Source of the DNA: UBA4782 sp034430215 | GTDB taxonomy: Bacteria; Chloroflexota; Anaerolineae; Anaerolineales; Anaerolineaceae | Direction: 5' to 3' | Assembly (NCBI GenBank): GCA_034430215.1 | Contig: DAOUFE010000019.1 | Location: 1 to 64,000, forward strand | DNA length: 64,000 bases | Part shown: piece by piece, positions 8,203 to 17,628 of the stretch | Position numbering within the stretch: the first letter of the stretch is position 1 | How the letters are laid out: every line of letters starts with the position of its first letter | Notes under the pieces: model-generated | The model's input: the letters and a program-made list of their open reading frames with translations, nothing else | What the model was told of the DNA's origin: nothing | Databases searched by the model: none | Program-made: the position numbers and the translations under genes

Positions 8203-9018
8203 TCATTCTGCCATCACCGCCATATTCCCCAGAACTCCCCATGAATTGAGAAAAACTTCATTGGGGACTTCGTAGAATCGCCCGTTATTCATGTAACGAA
8301 TGGAATCCTGATCATATCCGGTCAGAATGACGACATGCTCATACGCGGCGACAGTGGTCACATTGCCCAGTTTATCCACATATTCAGCCGGTACTCCGCC
8401 GACCATGTTGCCGATCACCCAGGCGATGATAGGTTTGGATTGAGCGAGTTTTTCGCGTACCTGATCAAGGGTGAACCCTTTGCCACTGATCGCGGGTAAT
8501 CCATATTCTCTAAGAAGAGCAGCCACAGGATCGGCATGAACACCATAGGCATAGGGAGGAACCTGTCCCCAGGGACCAGTTACCAAACCAACGAATCCCA
8601 AATCAGGGTTATCCGAAATGGGTAAAGAAGTTTGAAAATTGTATTCATAGATGAAAACGCCAAAATAATTTGCCCAATCTACAGCAGCGCTGGCTTCGCA
8701 GCCCAATGCAAAGTACTGACCAGTGCCGGTAATATCCATAATGTAAAAAGATTCTGGAATGGCAACTGTGGTAGCAGTTGGAGGAATTTCGGTTGGGGTG
8801 GCTGTTACTGGTGTAGCGGTTGCTGTTGGAGGAACGGAGGTTGATGTCGGTGAGATTTCTGTTGTTGTTCGAGTAGGGGTGATCGATGAAATGCTAACCT
8901 GTTCTTTTGCCTGCAGAGATGGTTCTACCAGGATGAACAGAATGATGAATCCAATGAGGATCATGGTTGCCAGAACGATGATCCATCGGATGTATTGAGA
9001 TTGTGATAAAGATTTCAT
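8203..9018 (-). CDS. Membrane-anchored C39-like (papain-fold) peptidase-family protein
   Basis: A 271-residue exported protein. A short basic N-terminus and one hydrophobic helix (about 12-35) are followed by a low-complexity Thr/Pro/Ser linker (about 45-90) and an extracellular globular domain. That domain matches the bacterial C39-like (YvpB-type) family: the nucleophile region ALGCEASAAVDW and the downstream His in YEHVVILTGYD. These are the cysteine and histidine of the papain fold. The family is associated with peptide or cell-wall-associated cleavage, and the substrate is unknown. A good AGGAAAGGG ribosome-binding site precedes the ATG. It diverges from cydD over a 95-bp gap. Confidence 0.8.
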   Translation of the reverse strand: MKSLSQSQYIRWIIVLATMILIGFIILFILVEPSLQAKEQVSISSITPTRTTTEISPTSTSVPPTATATPVTATPTEIPPTATTVAIPESFYIMDITGTGQYFALGCEASAAVDWANYFGVFIYEYNFQTSLPISDNPDLGFVGLVTGPWGQVPPYAYGVHADPVAALLREYGLPAISGKGFTLDQVREKLAQSKPIIAWVIGNMVGGVPAEYVDKLGNVTTVAAYEHVVILTGYDQDSIRYMNNGRFYEVPNEVFLNSWGVLGNMAVMAE

Positions 9019-9078
9019 ACCCTTTCCTGTTGGGCTTATGATACCTCAACTTTGGTTGGATTCTGCCATTTCTCCGAG

Positions 9079-9107
9079 TTGACTTCAACTCTGCTTTCAG
9101 GCAAAAT
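9079..9107 (+). promoter_or_regulatory. Candidate promoter of cydDC (leaderless start)
   Basis: TTGACT (9079-9084) and CAAAAT (9102-9107) are separated by 17 bp. The predicted transcription start, 7 bases after the -10, falls on the A of the cydD ATG at 9114. No Shine-Dalgarno sequence precedes that ATG, which fits a leaderless mRNA. Confidence 0.5.
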
Positions 9108-9113
9108 TACTCC

Positions 9114-10877
9114 ATGGCTACACCTAAAAAGCTAAATCACCTGGTCACATGGGCAAAACCTGCGTTCGCAGGCACAGTTATTACCAGCCTTCTCAGCGGA
9201 GGTTGTATCGTCACGCAGGCATATCTATTCAGCTTGATTATTGACAGGGTGCACCTGGAAAATGCACAACTGAGCGATGTGATGCCGATATTATGGCTTA
9301 TAGCCGGGATCATTGCAGCCAGAGCATTTTTTACATGGTTGAGTGACAGCTTTGCGGGGAAAACTACATCTGAGATAAAAGTAAAGTTACGCGATGCGCT
9401 CCTGAGAATCATTGTAAAACTAACTGATAAAAACGATCATGATGAAAAGACTGGCGATCTGAGAATTATCGTGATGGAAGGGGTGGATGCGTTGGATGCC
9501 TATTTCAGCCAGTATCTTCCTCAACTGGTTATTGCGGTGATGCTGCCAATCGCTATTCTATTTGTCGTATTCCCGCTGGATTGGCTTTCGGGTCTCATTT
9601 TTCTCTTGACTGCACCTTTGATCCCGATTTTTATGATCTTGATCGGAAAAACGGGAGAAGCTATGACCAAGCGGCAGTGGAATCTTCTCTCCCGGTTGAG
9701 CAGTCATTTTTTAGATACGATCCAGGGCTTGGAAGAATTGAAGCGATTGAACCAGAGCCTCAAAAAGGCGGAAGAGATCCGGCAAACCAGTTACGCCTAT
9801 GCAAAAGCAACCACAAATGTACTGCGAGTGACATTTCTTTCTGCGCTGGTATTGGAGATGGTGGGAACGATCAGTACTGCTCTGGTGGCTGTACAGATAG
9901 GGTTGCGATTACTGGATGGAGGGATCCCTTTTCAACAGGCGTTTTTTATTCTCGTGATTGCGCCAGAGTTTTATTTCCCTCTGCGCCAACTGGGTGTGCG
10001 ATTTCATGCCGGCATGACAGGAAGAACTGCTGCAGTACAGATCTTTTTACTGCTTCTGAAGGAGGATGATAAGAAGACGGTTGAACAAGTCTCTTCTCTT
10101 CCTGAAATTGCAGAACCAGAAATCATTTTTCGAGATGTGTGCTATCGTTATCCTGACAGAGAAAATGACGCGCTCAACCGGGTGGGTTTTGTCATTGCTC
10201 CTGGTCAAATAACCGCGCTCGTCGGAAAAAGCGGGAGCGGCAAAACCACTTTGAGTAAACTTCTCCTTGGTTTTTTGCAGCCAGATGAGGGTGACATTCT
10301 CATCAATGGTACTCTTTTATCGCAAATCCCCGATGATTGGTGGCGGAACCACATATCCTGGGTACCACAGCAGCCAACTCTATTTGCTGGAACACTGCGC
10401 GAAAATATCAACCCTGCAGGATGGGTGGCTAAAGAAGAAAGATTGTGGGAAGCCATTCGCAGAGCAAACCTCAATCACCTTGTCAAAGAACTTCCTTCAG
10501 GATTGGATACCCATGTTACAGAAGCTGGAAAGAACTTCTCTAGTGGGCAAATTCAAAGAGTTGCCCTTGCAAGGGCTTTTTTCCGAGATACACCTATCCT
10601 GATCATGGATGAACCAACATCGCATCTCGACCCTGAACTGGAATATTCTCTCAATAAATCTATTCGCGACCTGGTGAAGAATCGAACGGTTCTTGTCATT
10701 GCGCACCGATTTTCGACGATCCTGAATGCTGATCAGGTAGTTGTGCTGGATACCGGGAGGGTGGTCGAATCGGGAAAACCAAGCGACCTATTAAAAACAG
10801 GCGGAGAGTTATCCAAATTTTATCGTCATTTTCAATCAAAACTTGACTCGGATAAAGCAATTGGAGGATTGCAATGA
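9114..10877 (+). CDS. cydD: Thiol reductant ABC exporter subunit CydD
   Basis: A 587-residue half-transporter fusing six membrane helices (about 15-310) to an ABC ATPase. It has Walker A GKSGSGKTT (about 370-378) and Walker B LIMDEPTS followed by an H-loop AHRF. CydDC exports cysteine and glutathione to the outside of the membrane, which is needed for assembly of cytochrome bd. The signature helix reads FSSGQIQRVALARA rather than LSGGQ, a mild degeneration. It overlaps cydC by 4 bp (ATGA), so a CydDC heterodimer is expected. The cytochrome bd genes it should serve (cydAB) lie 14 kb downstream rather than alongside. Paralogy among exporters leaves some doubt about the exact substrate. Confidence 0.88.
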   Translation: MATPKKLNHLVTWAKPAFAGTVITSLLSGGCIVTQAYLFSLIIDRVHLENAQLSDVMPILWLIAGIIAARAFFTWLSDSFAGKTTSEIKVKLRDALLRIIVKLTDKNDHDEKTGDLRIIVMEGVDALDAYFSQYLPQLVIAVMLPIAILFVVFPLDWLSGLIFLLTAPLIPIFMILIGKTGEAMTKRQWNLLSRLSSHFLDTIQGLEELKRLNQSLKKAEEIRQTSYAYAKATTNVLRVTFLSALVLEMVGTISTALVAVQIGLRLLDGGIPFQQAFFILVIAPEFYFPLRQLGVRFHAGMTGRTAAVQIFLLLLKEDDKKTVEQVSSLPEIAEPEIIFRDVCYRYPDRENDALNRVGFVIAPGQITALVGKSGSGKTTLSKLLLGFLQPDEGDILINGTLLSQIPDDWWRNHISWVPQQPTLFAGTLRENINPAGWVAKEERLWEAIRRANLNHLVKELPSGLDTHVTEAGKNFSSGQIQRVALARAFFRDTPILIMDEPTSHLDPELEYSLNKSIRDLVKNRTVLVIAHRFSTILNADQVVVLDTGRVVESGKPSDLLKTGGELSKFYRHFQSKLDSDKAIGGLQ

Positions 10878-12616
10878 AGAATTTCCTCCAGCTGCTTGAA
10901 ATGGTGAAAAGTTATGCGGGATGGGTGGCGTTGTCGGTTTTATTCGGATGTGTGACTACGTTCAGTAGCATAGGATTATTGGGTTCCTCCTCTTACTTGA
11001 TCACTATGGCAGCATTGCAGCCATCCATTGCGGTTTTACAAGTTGCCATTGTGGGAGTGAGATTCTTTGGCATTGCACGAGGTGTTTTTCGATATTTGGA
11101 GCGTCTTGCCAGCCATGATGTAACCTTCAGATTGTTGGCAGACCTGCGGGTTATGTTTTACCAGGGGATGGAGCGCATTATTCCTGCAAGAAACTGGGAT
11201 TTTCAAAGTGGTGACTTGCAATCCAGAGCAACCGCAGATATTGACGTGCTGCAAAATTTCTATGTTCGTGTGATTGCGCCACCCTTAACAGCTGTGATCA
11301 TCTCATTTGGTGTAGGTTGGTTTACGGGAACGTACGCGCCAGTAATAGGCGCAATCATTGGAGGGGGATTGTTGGTAAGTGGCACAGGTATCAGTTTATT
11401 GGCATATCAAGTCAGTAAACAAGCTCGAGCTGGTATTCAGGATGCACGGGGGGTTCTTAATGCACAGGTTGTTTCGCTGGTTCAGGGCAGTCAGGAACTG
11501 GTGAGCCTGCAGGCTGAAGAAAGATTTCTCAGTCTGGCTGATGAACAAAGTAAAGAGTATTGTACAAAACAACTTCATTTCAACCAGATCAGTGCGTTGG
11601 TTAATGGATTGAATACCTTGGCGATGAATTTCATCCTATGGCTGGTATTGTTGGTTGGCATTCCATTGGTAAGCGGACAGGAGATCACCTCAATAGAGCT
11701 GGCAGTTCTTTCCATGATCGCCCTGGCAAGTTATGAAGTGATCACTCCACTGGGGCAGGCAGCCCAATTTCTGGAGAACAGCCTGAAAGCTGCCAAAAGG
11801 TTGTTCCAGATCGTAGATGCTAAACCGGAGGTTGTAGAAAGCAAAGAACCACTTGCAATGCCAATAAAACCCGACCTGCGACTTGAACATATCACCTTTA
11901 CCTATCAGGATGAAGATGTTTTGACCGATTTTTCAATGGAGCTTCCATTCAAGAAAAGAATCGCCATTGTTGGACCAAGTGGATCAGGGAAATCAACCTT
12001 GTTAAGAATTCTTGAAAGGTTTTATGAGGTTCATCAGGGAGACTATTTGATCAACGATATTTCAGCCAAAGAATATTCAGCCTCCAACATCCGAAATTGT
12101 ACGGCAATTCTAGATGCAAAGCCCTATATTTTCCAGAAAACTATTCGAGAAAATCTAAAAATAGCAAAACCTGATGCAGATGACAAGGAACTCTTACGCG
12201 TATTGGAAATGGTAAGCCTTCTTACCTGGTTGAACCAGCAGGAAAAAAGTCTTGATAGTTTTTTAGGAGAACAGGGGAAGCAGATGAGCGGGGGAGAACT
12301 GCAGCGATTTGGGTTGGCTCGATGCATGTTACGCGATAGTGCCATCTGGCTACTTGATGAACCCACTGCGAATCTGGATGCAGAGCTTGAGCATAAGATG
12401 ATCTTATTGCTTGAAAAAGTTACACAGGGAAAAACTGTTGTCTGGATCACCCATCACCTCACTGGATTGGAATTCATGGATGAGATCATTTTTCTTGAAC
12501 AGGGAAAGATCGTTGAGAGGGGAAAAGAAAAAGACCTGCTTGCAAGGCAAGGAAAATATGCCGGTTGGGTCAGGCTGCAGGCAATGCGTGACTGGGAAAT
12601 GGAAATCCTAGATTGA
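10874..12616 (+). CDS. cydC: Thiol reductant ABC exporter subunit CydC
   Basis: A 580-residue partner of CydD: an N-terminal exporter-type membrane domain, then an ATPase with Walker A GPSGSGKSTLL (about 365-375), signature MSGGELQRFGLARC, Walker B IWLLDEPTANLD and the H-loop ITHHL. The sequence GGAGG six bases before the ATG gives a strong ribosome-binding site inside the cydD tail. The double His after ITH and the CydC-like signature support assignment to CydC rather than a generic lipid exporter. The 3' end overlaps the convergent tsaC stop by 9 bp, so no space remains for a separate terminator. Confidence 0.88.
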   Translation: MKNFLQLLEMVKSYAGWVALSVLFGCVTTFSSIGLLGSSSYLITMAALQPSIAVLQVAIVGVRFFGIARGVFRYLERLASHDVTFRLLADLRVMFYQGMERIIPARNWDFQSGDLQSRATADIDVLQNFYVRVIAPPLTAVIISFGVGWFTGTYAPVIGAIIGGGLLVSGTGISLLAYQVSKQARAGIQDARGVLNAQVVSLVQGSQELVSLQAEERFLSLADEQSKEYCTKQLHFNQISALVNGLNTLAMNFILWLVLLVGIPLVSGQEITSIELAVLSMIALASYEVITPLGQAAQFLENSLKAAKRLFQIVDAKPEVVESKEPLAMPIKPDLRLEHITFTYQDEDVLTDFSMELPFKKRIAIVGPSGSGKSTLLRILERFYEVHQGDYLINDISAKEYSASNIRNCTAILDAKPYIFQKTIRENLKIAKPDADDKELLRVLEMVSLLTWLNQQEKSLDSFLGEQGKQMSGGELQRFGLARCMLRDSAIWLLDEPTANLDAELEHKMILLLEKVTQGKTVVWITHHLTGLEFMDEIIFLEQGKIVERGKEKDLLARQGKYAGWVRLQAMRDWEMEILD

Positions 12617-13225
12617 CTTGAGTCCCAGGGTTTCTGCAGTAAGCGCGCCTGTTCTTAAAATTCGCGGTTCGAGGGCTGTGCAATCCACAACAGTGGAAGG
12701 AATTCCGCCAGGAGTCTTTCCGCCATCGAGGATTAATTCGATCCTGCCATCTAGCTGGGTAAATACTTCCTCTGCTGTAGTGGGATTTTCTTTGCCAGAG
12801 ATGTTTGCAGAAGTTGTTGCCAAAGGTCCCATCAGGCGAAGTAAATCTCTGGTAAAAGAATGGTCAGGCATACGGATGCCAATAGTGGGGAAAGGGCTTA
12901 AGTTTTTCGGCAGGTCGGGATGAATGGGAAAGATCAATGTGAGAGCACCAGGCCAGAAACGCTGCGCGAGTGAAGCAGCCATAGGCGGAATAGAAACCGT
13001 CAATTGTTGCAGATCAACAAGATCACCAATCAACACGGCGATTGCTTTACTTTGCGACCGTTCTTTTACCTCATAAAGCCGGTCAATTGCTTTATTATTG
13101 TGCACGAGGCAGCCAAGTCCGTAAACTGTGTCTGTAGGAAATGCGACAAGACCACCGGTTAGAAGGATTGTTTTCGAAATTTCAAGTGCTTTTGGGTCAC
13201 TGGTGGAGAGGATTTGAGTGTTCAT
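12608..13225 (-). CDS. tsaC: L-threonylcarbamoyladenylate synthase (TsaC/Sua5 family)
   Basis: A 205-residue YrdC-fold enzyme that makes threonylcarbamoyl-AMP from threonine, bicarbonate and ATP, the first step of the t6A37 modification of ANN-decoding tRNAs. Visible signatures are the FPTDTVYGLGC motif near the N-terminus (about 35-45), the KxR-type basic segment ERSQSKAIAVLI and the LATTSANISG nucleotide motif. It is the short TsaC form without the C-terminal Sua5 domain. Its partner TsaD is encoded at 60518-61555. It is directly downstream of prmC with no gap, in the prfA-prmC-tsaC order common in Gram-positive bacteria. Confidence 0.93.
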   Translation of the reverse strand: MNTQILSTSDPKALEISKTILLTGGLVAFPTDTVYGLGCLVHNNKAIDRLYEVKERSQSKAIAVLIGDLVDLQQLTVSIPPMAASLAQRFWPGALTLIFPIHPDLPKNLSPFPTIGIRMPDHSFTRDLLRLMGPLATTSANISGKENPTTAEEVFTQLDGRIELILDGGKTPGGIPSTVVDCTALEPRILRTGALTAETLGLKSI

Positions 13226-14065
13226 CTATTGCTCAATTCTAAGCACTCGTGGTTTGCCAGCAAGGTCATTGAGAATGGAAATATTCGCATGAGGAAAGAT
13301 AAGCCTCGCATCAGCAAGAACTGGATCTTTCAGGGTTTCTTCAATTTCACAAAGAAGTAAACCTGGAGAATTCAATCGTTCAAAGGATTGATCTAATAGT
13401 CCATGGATCATCGTCATGCCATCCCAACCACCATCGAGTGCCAGGCGTGGTTCCCATTGTGATACACGTAATTTTACAAAAGTTGGGGTTGGAATATACG
13501 GCGGATTGGCACAAATCAGATCGAATTGACACTGGGTCGCAGAAAGCAGATTAGATTGGATCAGATCAATGCGGTCGGACAGACCATGTTGCTCGATGTT
13601 TTTTCTGGCAATATGCAAAGCTGGTTGAGATACATCCACTGCCAACCAATGAATAGATGGATGGTTTTTTGCGATGCTGATCGCAATACAGCCAGTGCCA
13701 GTACCTACATCCAGGGCATGGGCAGCATTTTGATGCGACTTCAACCATCGGAGGGATTCATCAACGATCAATTCAGTTTCGGGGCGAGGAATTAAAACCG
13801 CATCACTGACCTGAAAAGGTAATCCATAGAATTCCCAGGAACCAATGAGATAGGGAAGAGGATATCCAGCTTCCAGGTAGATAAGTTGTTCATCCAACTT
13901 TTGCAGGGTTTCGTCATCAATTTCGTTTTCGAAGTGGGCAAACAACCAGGGTTTGTCTTTGTTCAACATATTTGCAAGCAGCACTTCAACATCCAGAGCT
14001 GCTGTAGCACTTGTTTTATTGATCTTCTGTCGTGCATAAGAAAGCCATTCGCGGATGCTAGTCAT
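13226..14065 (-). CDS. prmC: Release-factor glutamine methyltransferase PrmC
   Basis: A 279-residue SAM-dependent methyltransferase that N5-methylates the glutamine of the GGQ loop of release factors. It shows the SAM-binding GxGxG motif (DVGTGTGCIAISIA) and the catalytic NPPY in CANPPYIPT, plus the helical N-terminal release-factor-binding domain. The frame is open further upstream to 14140, but that part lies wholly within prfA. The ATG at 14065 overlaps the prfA stop by 8 bp and begins with the family-like MTSIREWL, so I use it. Its substrate, RF1, is encoded immediately upstream. Confidence 0.94.
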   Translation of the reverse strand: MTSIREWLSYARQKINKTSATAALDVEVLLANMLNKDKPWLFAHFENEIDDETLQKLDEQLIYLEAGYPLPYLIGSWEFYGLPFQVSDAVLIPRPETELIVDESLRWLKSHQNAAHALDVGTGTGCIAISIAKNHPSIHWLAVDVSQPALHIARKNIEQHGLSDRIDLIQSNLLSATQCQFDLICANPPYIPTPTFVKLRVSQWEPRLALDGGWDGMTMIHGLLDQSFERLNSPGLLLCEIEETLKDPVLADARLIFPHANISILNDLAGKPRVLRIEQ

Positions 14066-15134
14066 CGTTTTCGCCCAGGCCGGTAGCTGCCAGCCTGCCA
14101 GCTTCATCCTGAACTGCCAATTCTTCGATGAATTCGTCAATATTGCCGTTCATGACAGAAGTCAGATTAAATGACGAATAGTTGATTCGGTGATCGGTCA
14201 CCCTGGATTGTGGATAGTTATAGGTGCGAATTTTTTCTGATCGTTCCCCGGTACCAACTTGAGAACGACGGGTAGCATCCTCTTCCTGTCGGCGCTTTTC
14301 TTCTTCGATTTCGTATAGACGCGCACGGAGGATGCTCATAGCTCGCAGTTTATTTTGTAGTTGCGATCTTTCATCCTGACAGGCGACCACCATTCCAGTT
14401 GGAATATGAGTGATACGAACAGCAGTCGAGTTCTTTTGTACATTTTGACCGCCTGCGCCAGCAGAACGGTAAACATCGATTTTTATATCTGACTCGGGTA
14501 TTTCGATATCAACATCTTCCACTTCTGCCAGCACTGCGACAGTTACAGTAGAGGTATGAATACGCCCTTGAGCTTCAGTAACAGGTACACGTTGAACGCG
14601 ATGGACACCTGATTCATATTTTAATTGTGAATATACACTTTTCCCTTTGATCATGAAGATGATCTCTTTGAAGCCACCAATACCGATTTCATTTTGTGAA
14701 AGGACTTCCACTTTCCAACGACGTTTCTCTGAAAATAATGAATACATACGGAAAAGGTCTGCTGCAAACAGGGCAGCTTCATCACCACCTGTGCCTGCCC
14801 GGATTTCCATGATCACATTTTTGTCATCCCGCTTATCTTTGGGCAGTAATAAGTTCTTTAACTTTTTCTCTATTTCATCCACCTGTGGACGGAGTGTTTC
14901 AAGGTCTGCCCGTGCAAGTTCGCGCATATCTTCATCATCGCCATTAAGTAATGTCTCTGCCTGCTCGATTTGCTCTAATACATTTCGATATTCTTTCGCT
15001 ACCGTAGCAACAGGCAATAACTCAGCCCGTTCACGAGCAAGTTCTGCAACCAATTGGTAATCTGCAGCGTTCTTTTCAAGCTCGGCATTAATTTCGTTTA
15101 ATCGGTTTTCGATTGCTGCCGTTTTTTCTAGCAT
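14058..15134 (-). CDS. prfA: Peptide chain release factor 1
   Basis: RF1 (358 residues from this start) terminates translation at UAA and UAG. The stop-codon recognition tripeptide is PVT (in VQRVPVTEAQGRIHTS), the PxT class of RF1 rather than the SPF of RF2. The peptidyl-hydrolysis motif GGQ is in SAGAGGQNVQKNST. I chose the ATG giving MLEKTAAIENRL because RF1 proteins typically begin this way. An upstream in-frame ATG at 15155 is the alternative. It heads the prfA-prmC-tsaC operon behind a good promoter. Confidence 0.95.
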   Translation of the reverse strand: MLEKTAAIENRLNEINAELEKNAADYQLVAELARERAELLPVATVAKEYRNVLEQIEQAETLLNGDDEDMRELARADLETLRPQVDEIEKKLKNLLLPKDKRDDKNVIMEIRAGTGGDEAALFAADLFRMYSLFSEKRRWKVEVLSQNEIGIGGFKEIIFMIKGKSVYSQLKYESGVHRVQRVPVTEAQGRIHTSTVTVAVLAEVEDVDIEIPESDIKIDVYRSAGAGGQNVQKNSTAVRITHIPTGMVVACQDERSQLQNKLRAMSILRARLYEIEEEKRRQEEDATRRSQVGTGERSEKIRTYNYPQSRVTDHRINYSSFNLTSVMNGNIDEFIEELAVQDEAGRLAATGLGENDD

Positions 15135-15175
15135 AAAACCCATCCATTCTATCATTTAAAATCAACAAGCAAACA

Positions 15176-15205
15176 ATTATACCAGAGGCTAAAAACCTCT
15201 GTTGA
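15176..15205 (-). promoter_or_regulatory. Promoter of prfA-prmC-tsaC
   Basis: On the minus strand a perfect TATAAT (15181-15176) is preceded at 18 bp by TCAACA (15205-15200), matching four of six -35 bases. The predicted start at about 15169 lies 14 bases before the ATG at 15155 and 35 before the ATG at 15134. Confidence 0.6.
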
Positions 15206-15213
15206 GAAATAAT

Positions 15214-15252
15214 AACCACCTTCACTGAATATTACTAAAAGCGAAGGTGGTT
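15214..15252 (-). terminator. Hairpin after the molybdenum hydroxylase genes
   Basis: A perfect 10-bp stem (AACCACCTTC at 15214-15223 with GAAGGTGGTT at 15243-15252) has a 19-base loop and lies just past the stop of the large-subunit gene. On the minus strand it runs into an AT-rich attattt stretch. The loop is long for an intrinsic terminator, so confidence is moderate. Confidence 0.6.
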
Positions 15253-15269
15253 TAACATCATTCCGATAT

Positions 15270-17612
15270 TTAGATAGATTGCTTGTTCAGTGCTGCAAGT
15301 ATCTTATCAGGTGTAACAGGGAGGTCTTTGAAATCAAACCCAACTGCATTGGAAATTGCATTGACGATTGTTGGTACAACAGGCACCAGAGAACACTCAC
15401 CAATACTCTTTGCCCCAAACGGACCGCCATATTCAAGTTCTTCGATAAAACCTATGTGGAATTTCTCTGGCATTTGTGCTGCATGGATCATTGGATAGGA
15501 TTTTAGAGAGGCATTTCTCACTCTTCCCTTGTCATCAAAAGCAATACCCTCACAAAGAGCCCAACCCATTCCCATTTGAACGGCTCCTTCGATCTGTCCC
15601 TCAGCACCTATTGGGTTTAGAACCCGACCAATATCATGGACAGCGGCATAATCAAGAACTTTCACCTCACCGGTTTCTGTATCTACCTGCACCTTGGCAA
15701 AATGAGCACCGTATGAATGAGCCATTGTAAAAGATTTATGCGTAATGGTAACACATAGATCCTCCATATAATTAATGCGCGAATGCATTGCAACCTGACC
15801 GAGGGTGACACTTCCCTTCGGTGAATGCACTGAATTATCGTGGAAAGTTAACTCTGATTCATCTACACCTAACAATTCTGCTGCCAATGGTTGTAGTTTA
15901 GCACGCAAGGCTTTGGCAGCAGAGAGTGCAGCAAAACATCCTAGAAATGCTCCCCGACTGGCATAATCACCCATTTGATAGAGCGTTGTATCAGTGTCAG
16001 AATGTATAAATTCGATCCGATCAAGCGAAATGCCCAACTCCTCAGACACCATTTGACTTTGAGTTGTTAAAGCAAGATTTCCCATCTCATGAGAACTGCT
16101 GAATAACACAACAGTTCCGTCATCATTCATTTTTATGATCATACCTTGTGTGTCTGTGCGAAAACCATATGTACCGTTCCCATGCACACCCACACCAAGA
16201 CCTACCCCGATTCGATAGCGTCCTGCGGATGCTTTTTGCTCTTGGACTGCTTCCTCATACCCGATCAGTTCTGCGCCTTTTTCCAGGCAATCCAATGGGT
16301 GTGGATTCCCATGCAAAACGCCAGTACGAGCATCCACACCATTTTCATCGGTAAGGTTTTTCCGCTGCAGTTCAATCATATCAATGCCCAATTTTTTTGC
16401 AATCTTGTTCATTTGACACTGTTGTGCAAAGAACAATTGTGGAGATCCGTAGCCACGCATCGCACCAGCTATGGGTGTATTGGTGATGACAGGTAATCCT
16501 GTGTATCGCAAGTTTTTCGTTTTATGAACTTTAAAGAATTTACCACATTGAGCCCAGACAACTGTACTGCTGCCACTGGCATACGCGCCTGCATTACAGA
16601 TCATTTTGACTTCTTCTGCGGTAATCGTGCCATCTCGTTTTACACCCGTTTTTAATTCAATGATCATTGCATGACGGGTGCGTGTTGAGCATATATCATC
16701 ATGCCGATTCAACTGCAGCTTTACTGGTCTTCCTGTTTTAATTGCCAACAATGAGGTAATATGTTCAGTGATCACATCAACTTTACCGCCAAAGCCACCA
16801 CCCACACCAGGTACTATAACGCGGACTTTACTCATTGGCAAATCAAAGATTTTTGACAGGTTGTAACGAACTGCAAATGAATCCTGTGAAGATGCATACA
16901 CGGTTAATTTACCCATGCTATCGTAATTTGCGATACAGGCGCGAGTTTCGATTTGACCATGATGAATTGCAGGTAGTGTGTAGCGATCTTCGAATATTTC
17001 ATCTGCTTCGGCAAAACCGGCTTCCACATTGCCTGCCTCTTGGAAAACCCTTTCAATCAAATTACCTTTTTGCAGGTTGCCTGAATGATGAATTACATAA
17101 GCATCATCATCCAACCCCCTTTCAGGGTCAAAATTTACAGGAAGCTCTTCGTAATCTACTTCGATTAATCTGACAGCCTTTTCTGCAGATTTTTCATCTT
17201 CAGCAGCTACTGCAGCGACGATATCACCCACGTAACGCACAGTATCATCAAATAATCTTTCAGTCTGATATTCCTCGATCGTTTCACCGCAACTGTTGAA
17301 ATAAAGCCGGGGAGCGTCCTTATAACATACAACAGCTTTTACTCCTGGAACCGCCCAGGCTTTCTCTGTGTTAATATTCTTAATCTTGGCGTGAGGTACG
17401 GGGCTTGTCAGAATTTTTCCATAAAGCATACGCGGAAATTTTAGATCAGCAACATACTTGAATTGCCCGGTTGCTTTTAGTCTTCCATCGCGAACTGGAA
17501 CACGTTTTCCAACCATCCCATTATGGGGTTCGTCTATCCTGCTATCTTTACCAATAACAAAGGTTTGATTTTCCGATGTCATGGTTTCTGTTTTGTTCTC
17601 AATTTCGTTCAT
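15270..17612 (-). CDS. Molybdenum hydroxylase large (molybdopterin-binding) subunit, xanthine dehydrogenase family
   Basis: A 780-residue molybdopterin cytosine dinucleotide-binding subunit of the xanthine oxidase/aldehyde oxidase family. The a/b-hammerhead N-terminal domain (about 40-150; DGRLKATGQFKYVADL) is followed by the Mo-binding domains with the glycine-rich VPGVGGGFGGKVD and the AMRGYGSPQ motif. A C-terminal FGAKSIGE motif contains the catalytic-site Glu. It would hydroxylate a heterocycle or aldehyde using water. Substrate (xanthine, nicotinate, aldehyde) cannot be assigned. It is 16 bp downstream of its [2Fe-2S] subunit, and no FAD-binding medium subunit is present on either side. 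The preceding sequence includes a GGTGG ribosome-binding site. Confidence 0.88.
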   Translation of the reverse strand: MNEIENKTETMTSENQTFVIGKDSRIDEPHNGMVGKRVPVRDGRLKATGQFKYVADLKFPRMLYGKILTSPVPHAKIKNINTEKAWAVPGVKAVVCYKDAPRLYFNSCGETIEEYQTERLFDDTVRYVGDIVAAVAAEDEKSAEKAVRLIEVDYEELPVNFDPERGLDDDAYVIHHSGNLQKGNLIERVFQEAGNVEAGFAEADEIFEDRYTLPAIHHGQIETRACIANYDSMGKLTVYASSQDSFAVRYNLSKIFDLPMSKVRVIVPGVGGGFGGKVDVITEHITSLLAIKTGRPVKLQLNRHDDICSTRTRHAMIIELKTGVKRDGTITAEEVKMICNAGAYASGSSTVVWAQCGKFFKVHKTKNLRYTGLPVITNTPIAGAMRGYGSPQLFFAQQCQMNKIAKKLGIDMIELQRKNLTDENGVDARTGVLHGNPHPLDCLEKGAELIGYEEAVQEQKASAGRYRIGVGLGVGVHGNGTYGFRTDTQGMIIKMNDDGTVVLFSSSHEMGNLALTTQSQMVSEELGISLDRIEFIHSDTDTTLYQMGDYASRGAFLGCFAALSAAKALRAKLQPLAAELLGVDESELTFHDNSVHSPKGSVTLGQVAMHSRINYMEDLCVTITHKSFTMAHSYGAHFAKVQVDTETGEVKVLDYAAVHDIGRVLNPIGAEGQIEGAVQMGMGWALCEGIAFDDKGRVRNASLKSYPMIHAAQMPEKFHIGFIEELEYGGPFGAKSIGECSLVPVVPTIVNAISNAVGFDFKDLPVTPDKILAALNKQSI

Positions 17613-17628
17613 TATTTAGCCACCTCAA

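Noticed and set aside
14066..14140. Upstream extension of PrmC
   Set aside because: It lies inside prfA and is not family-like; MTSIREWL is the natural start.
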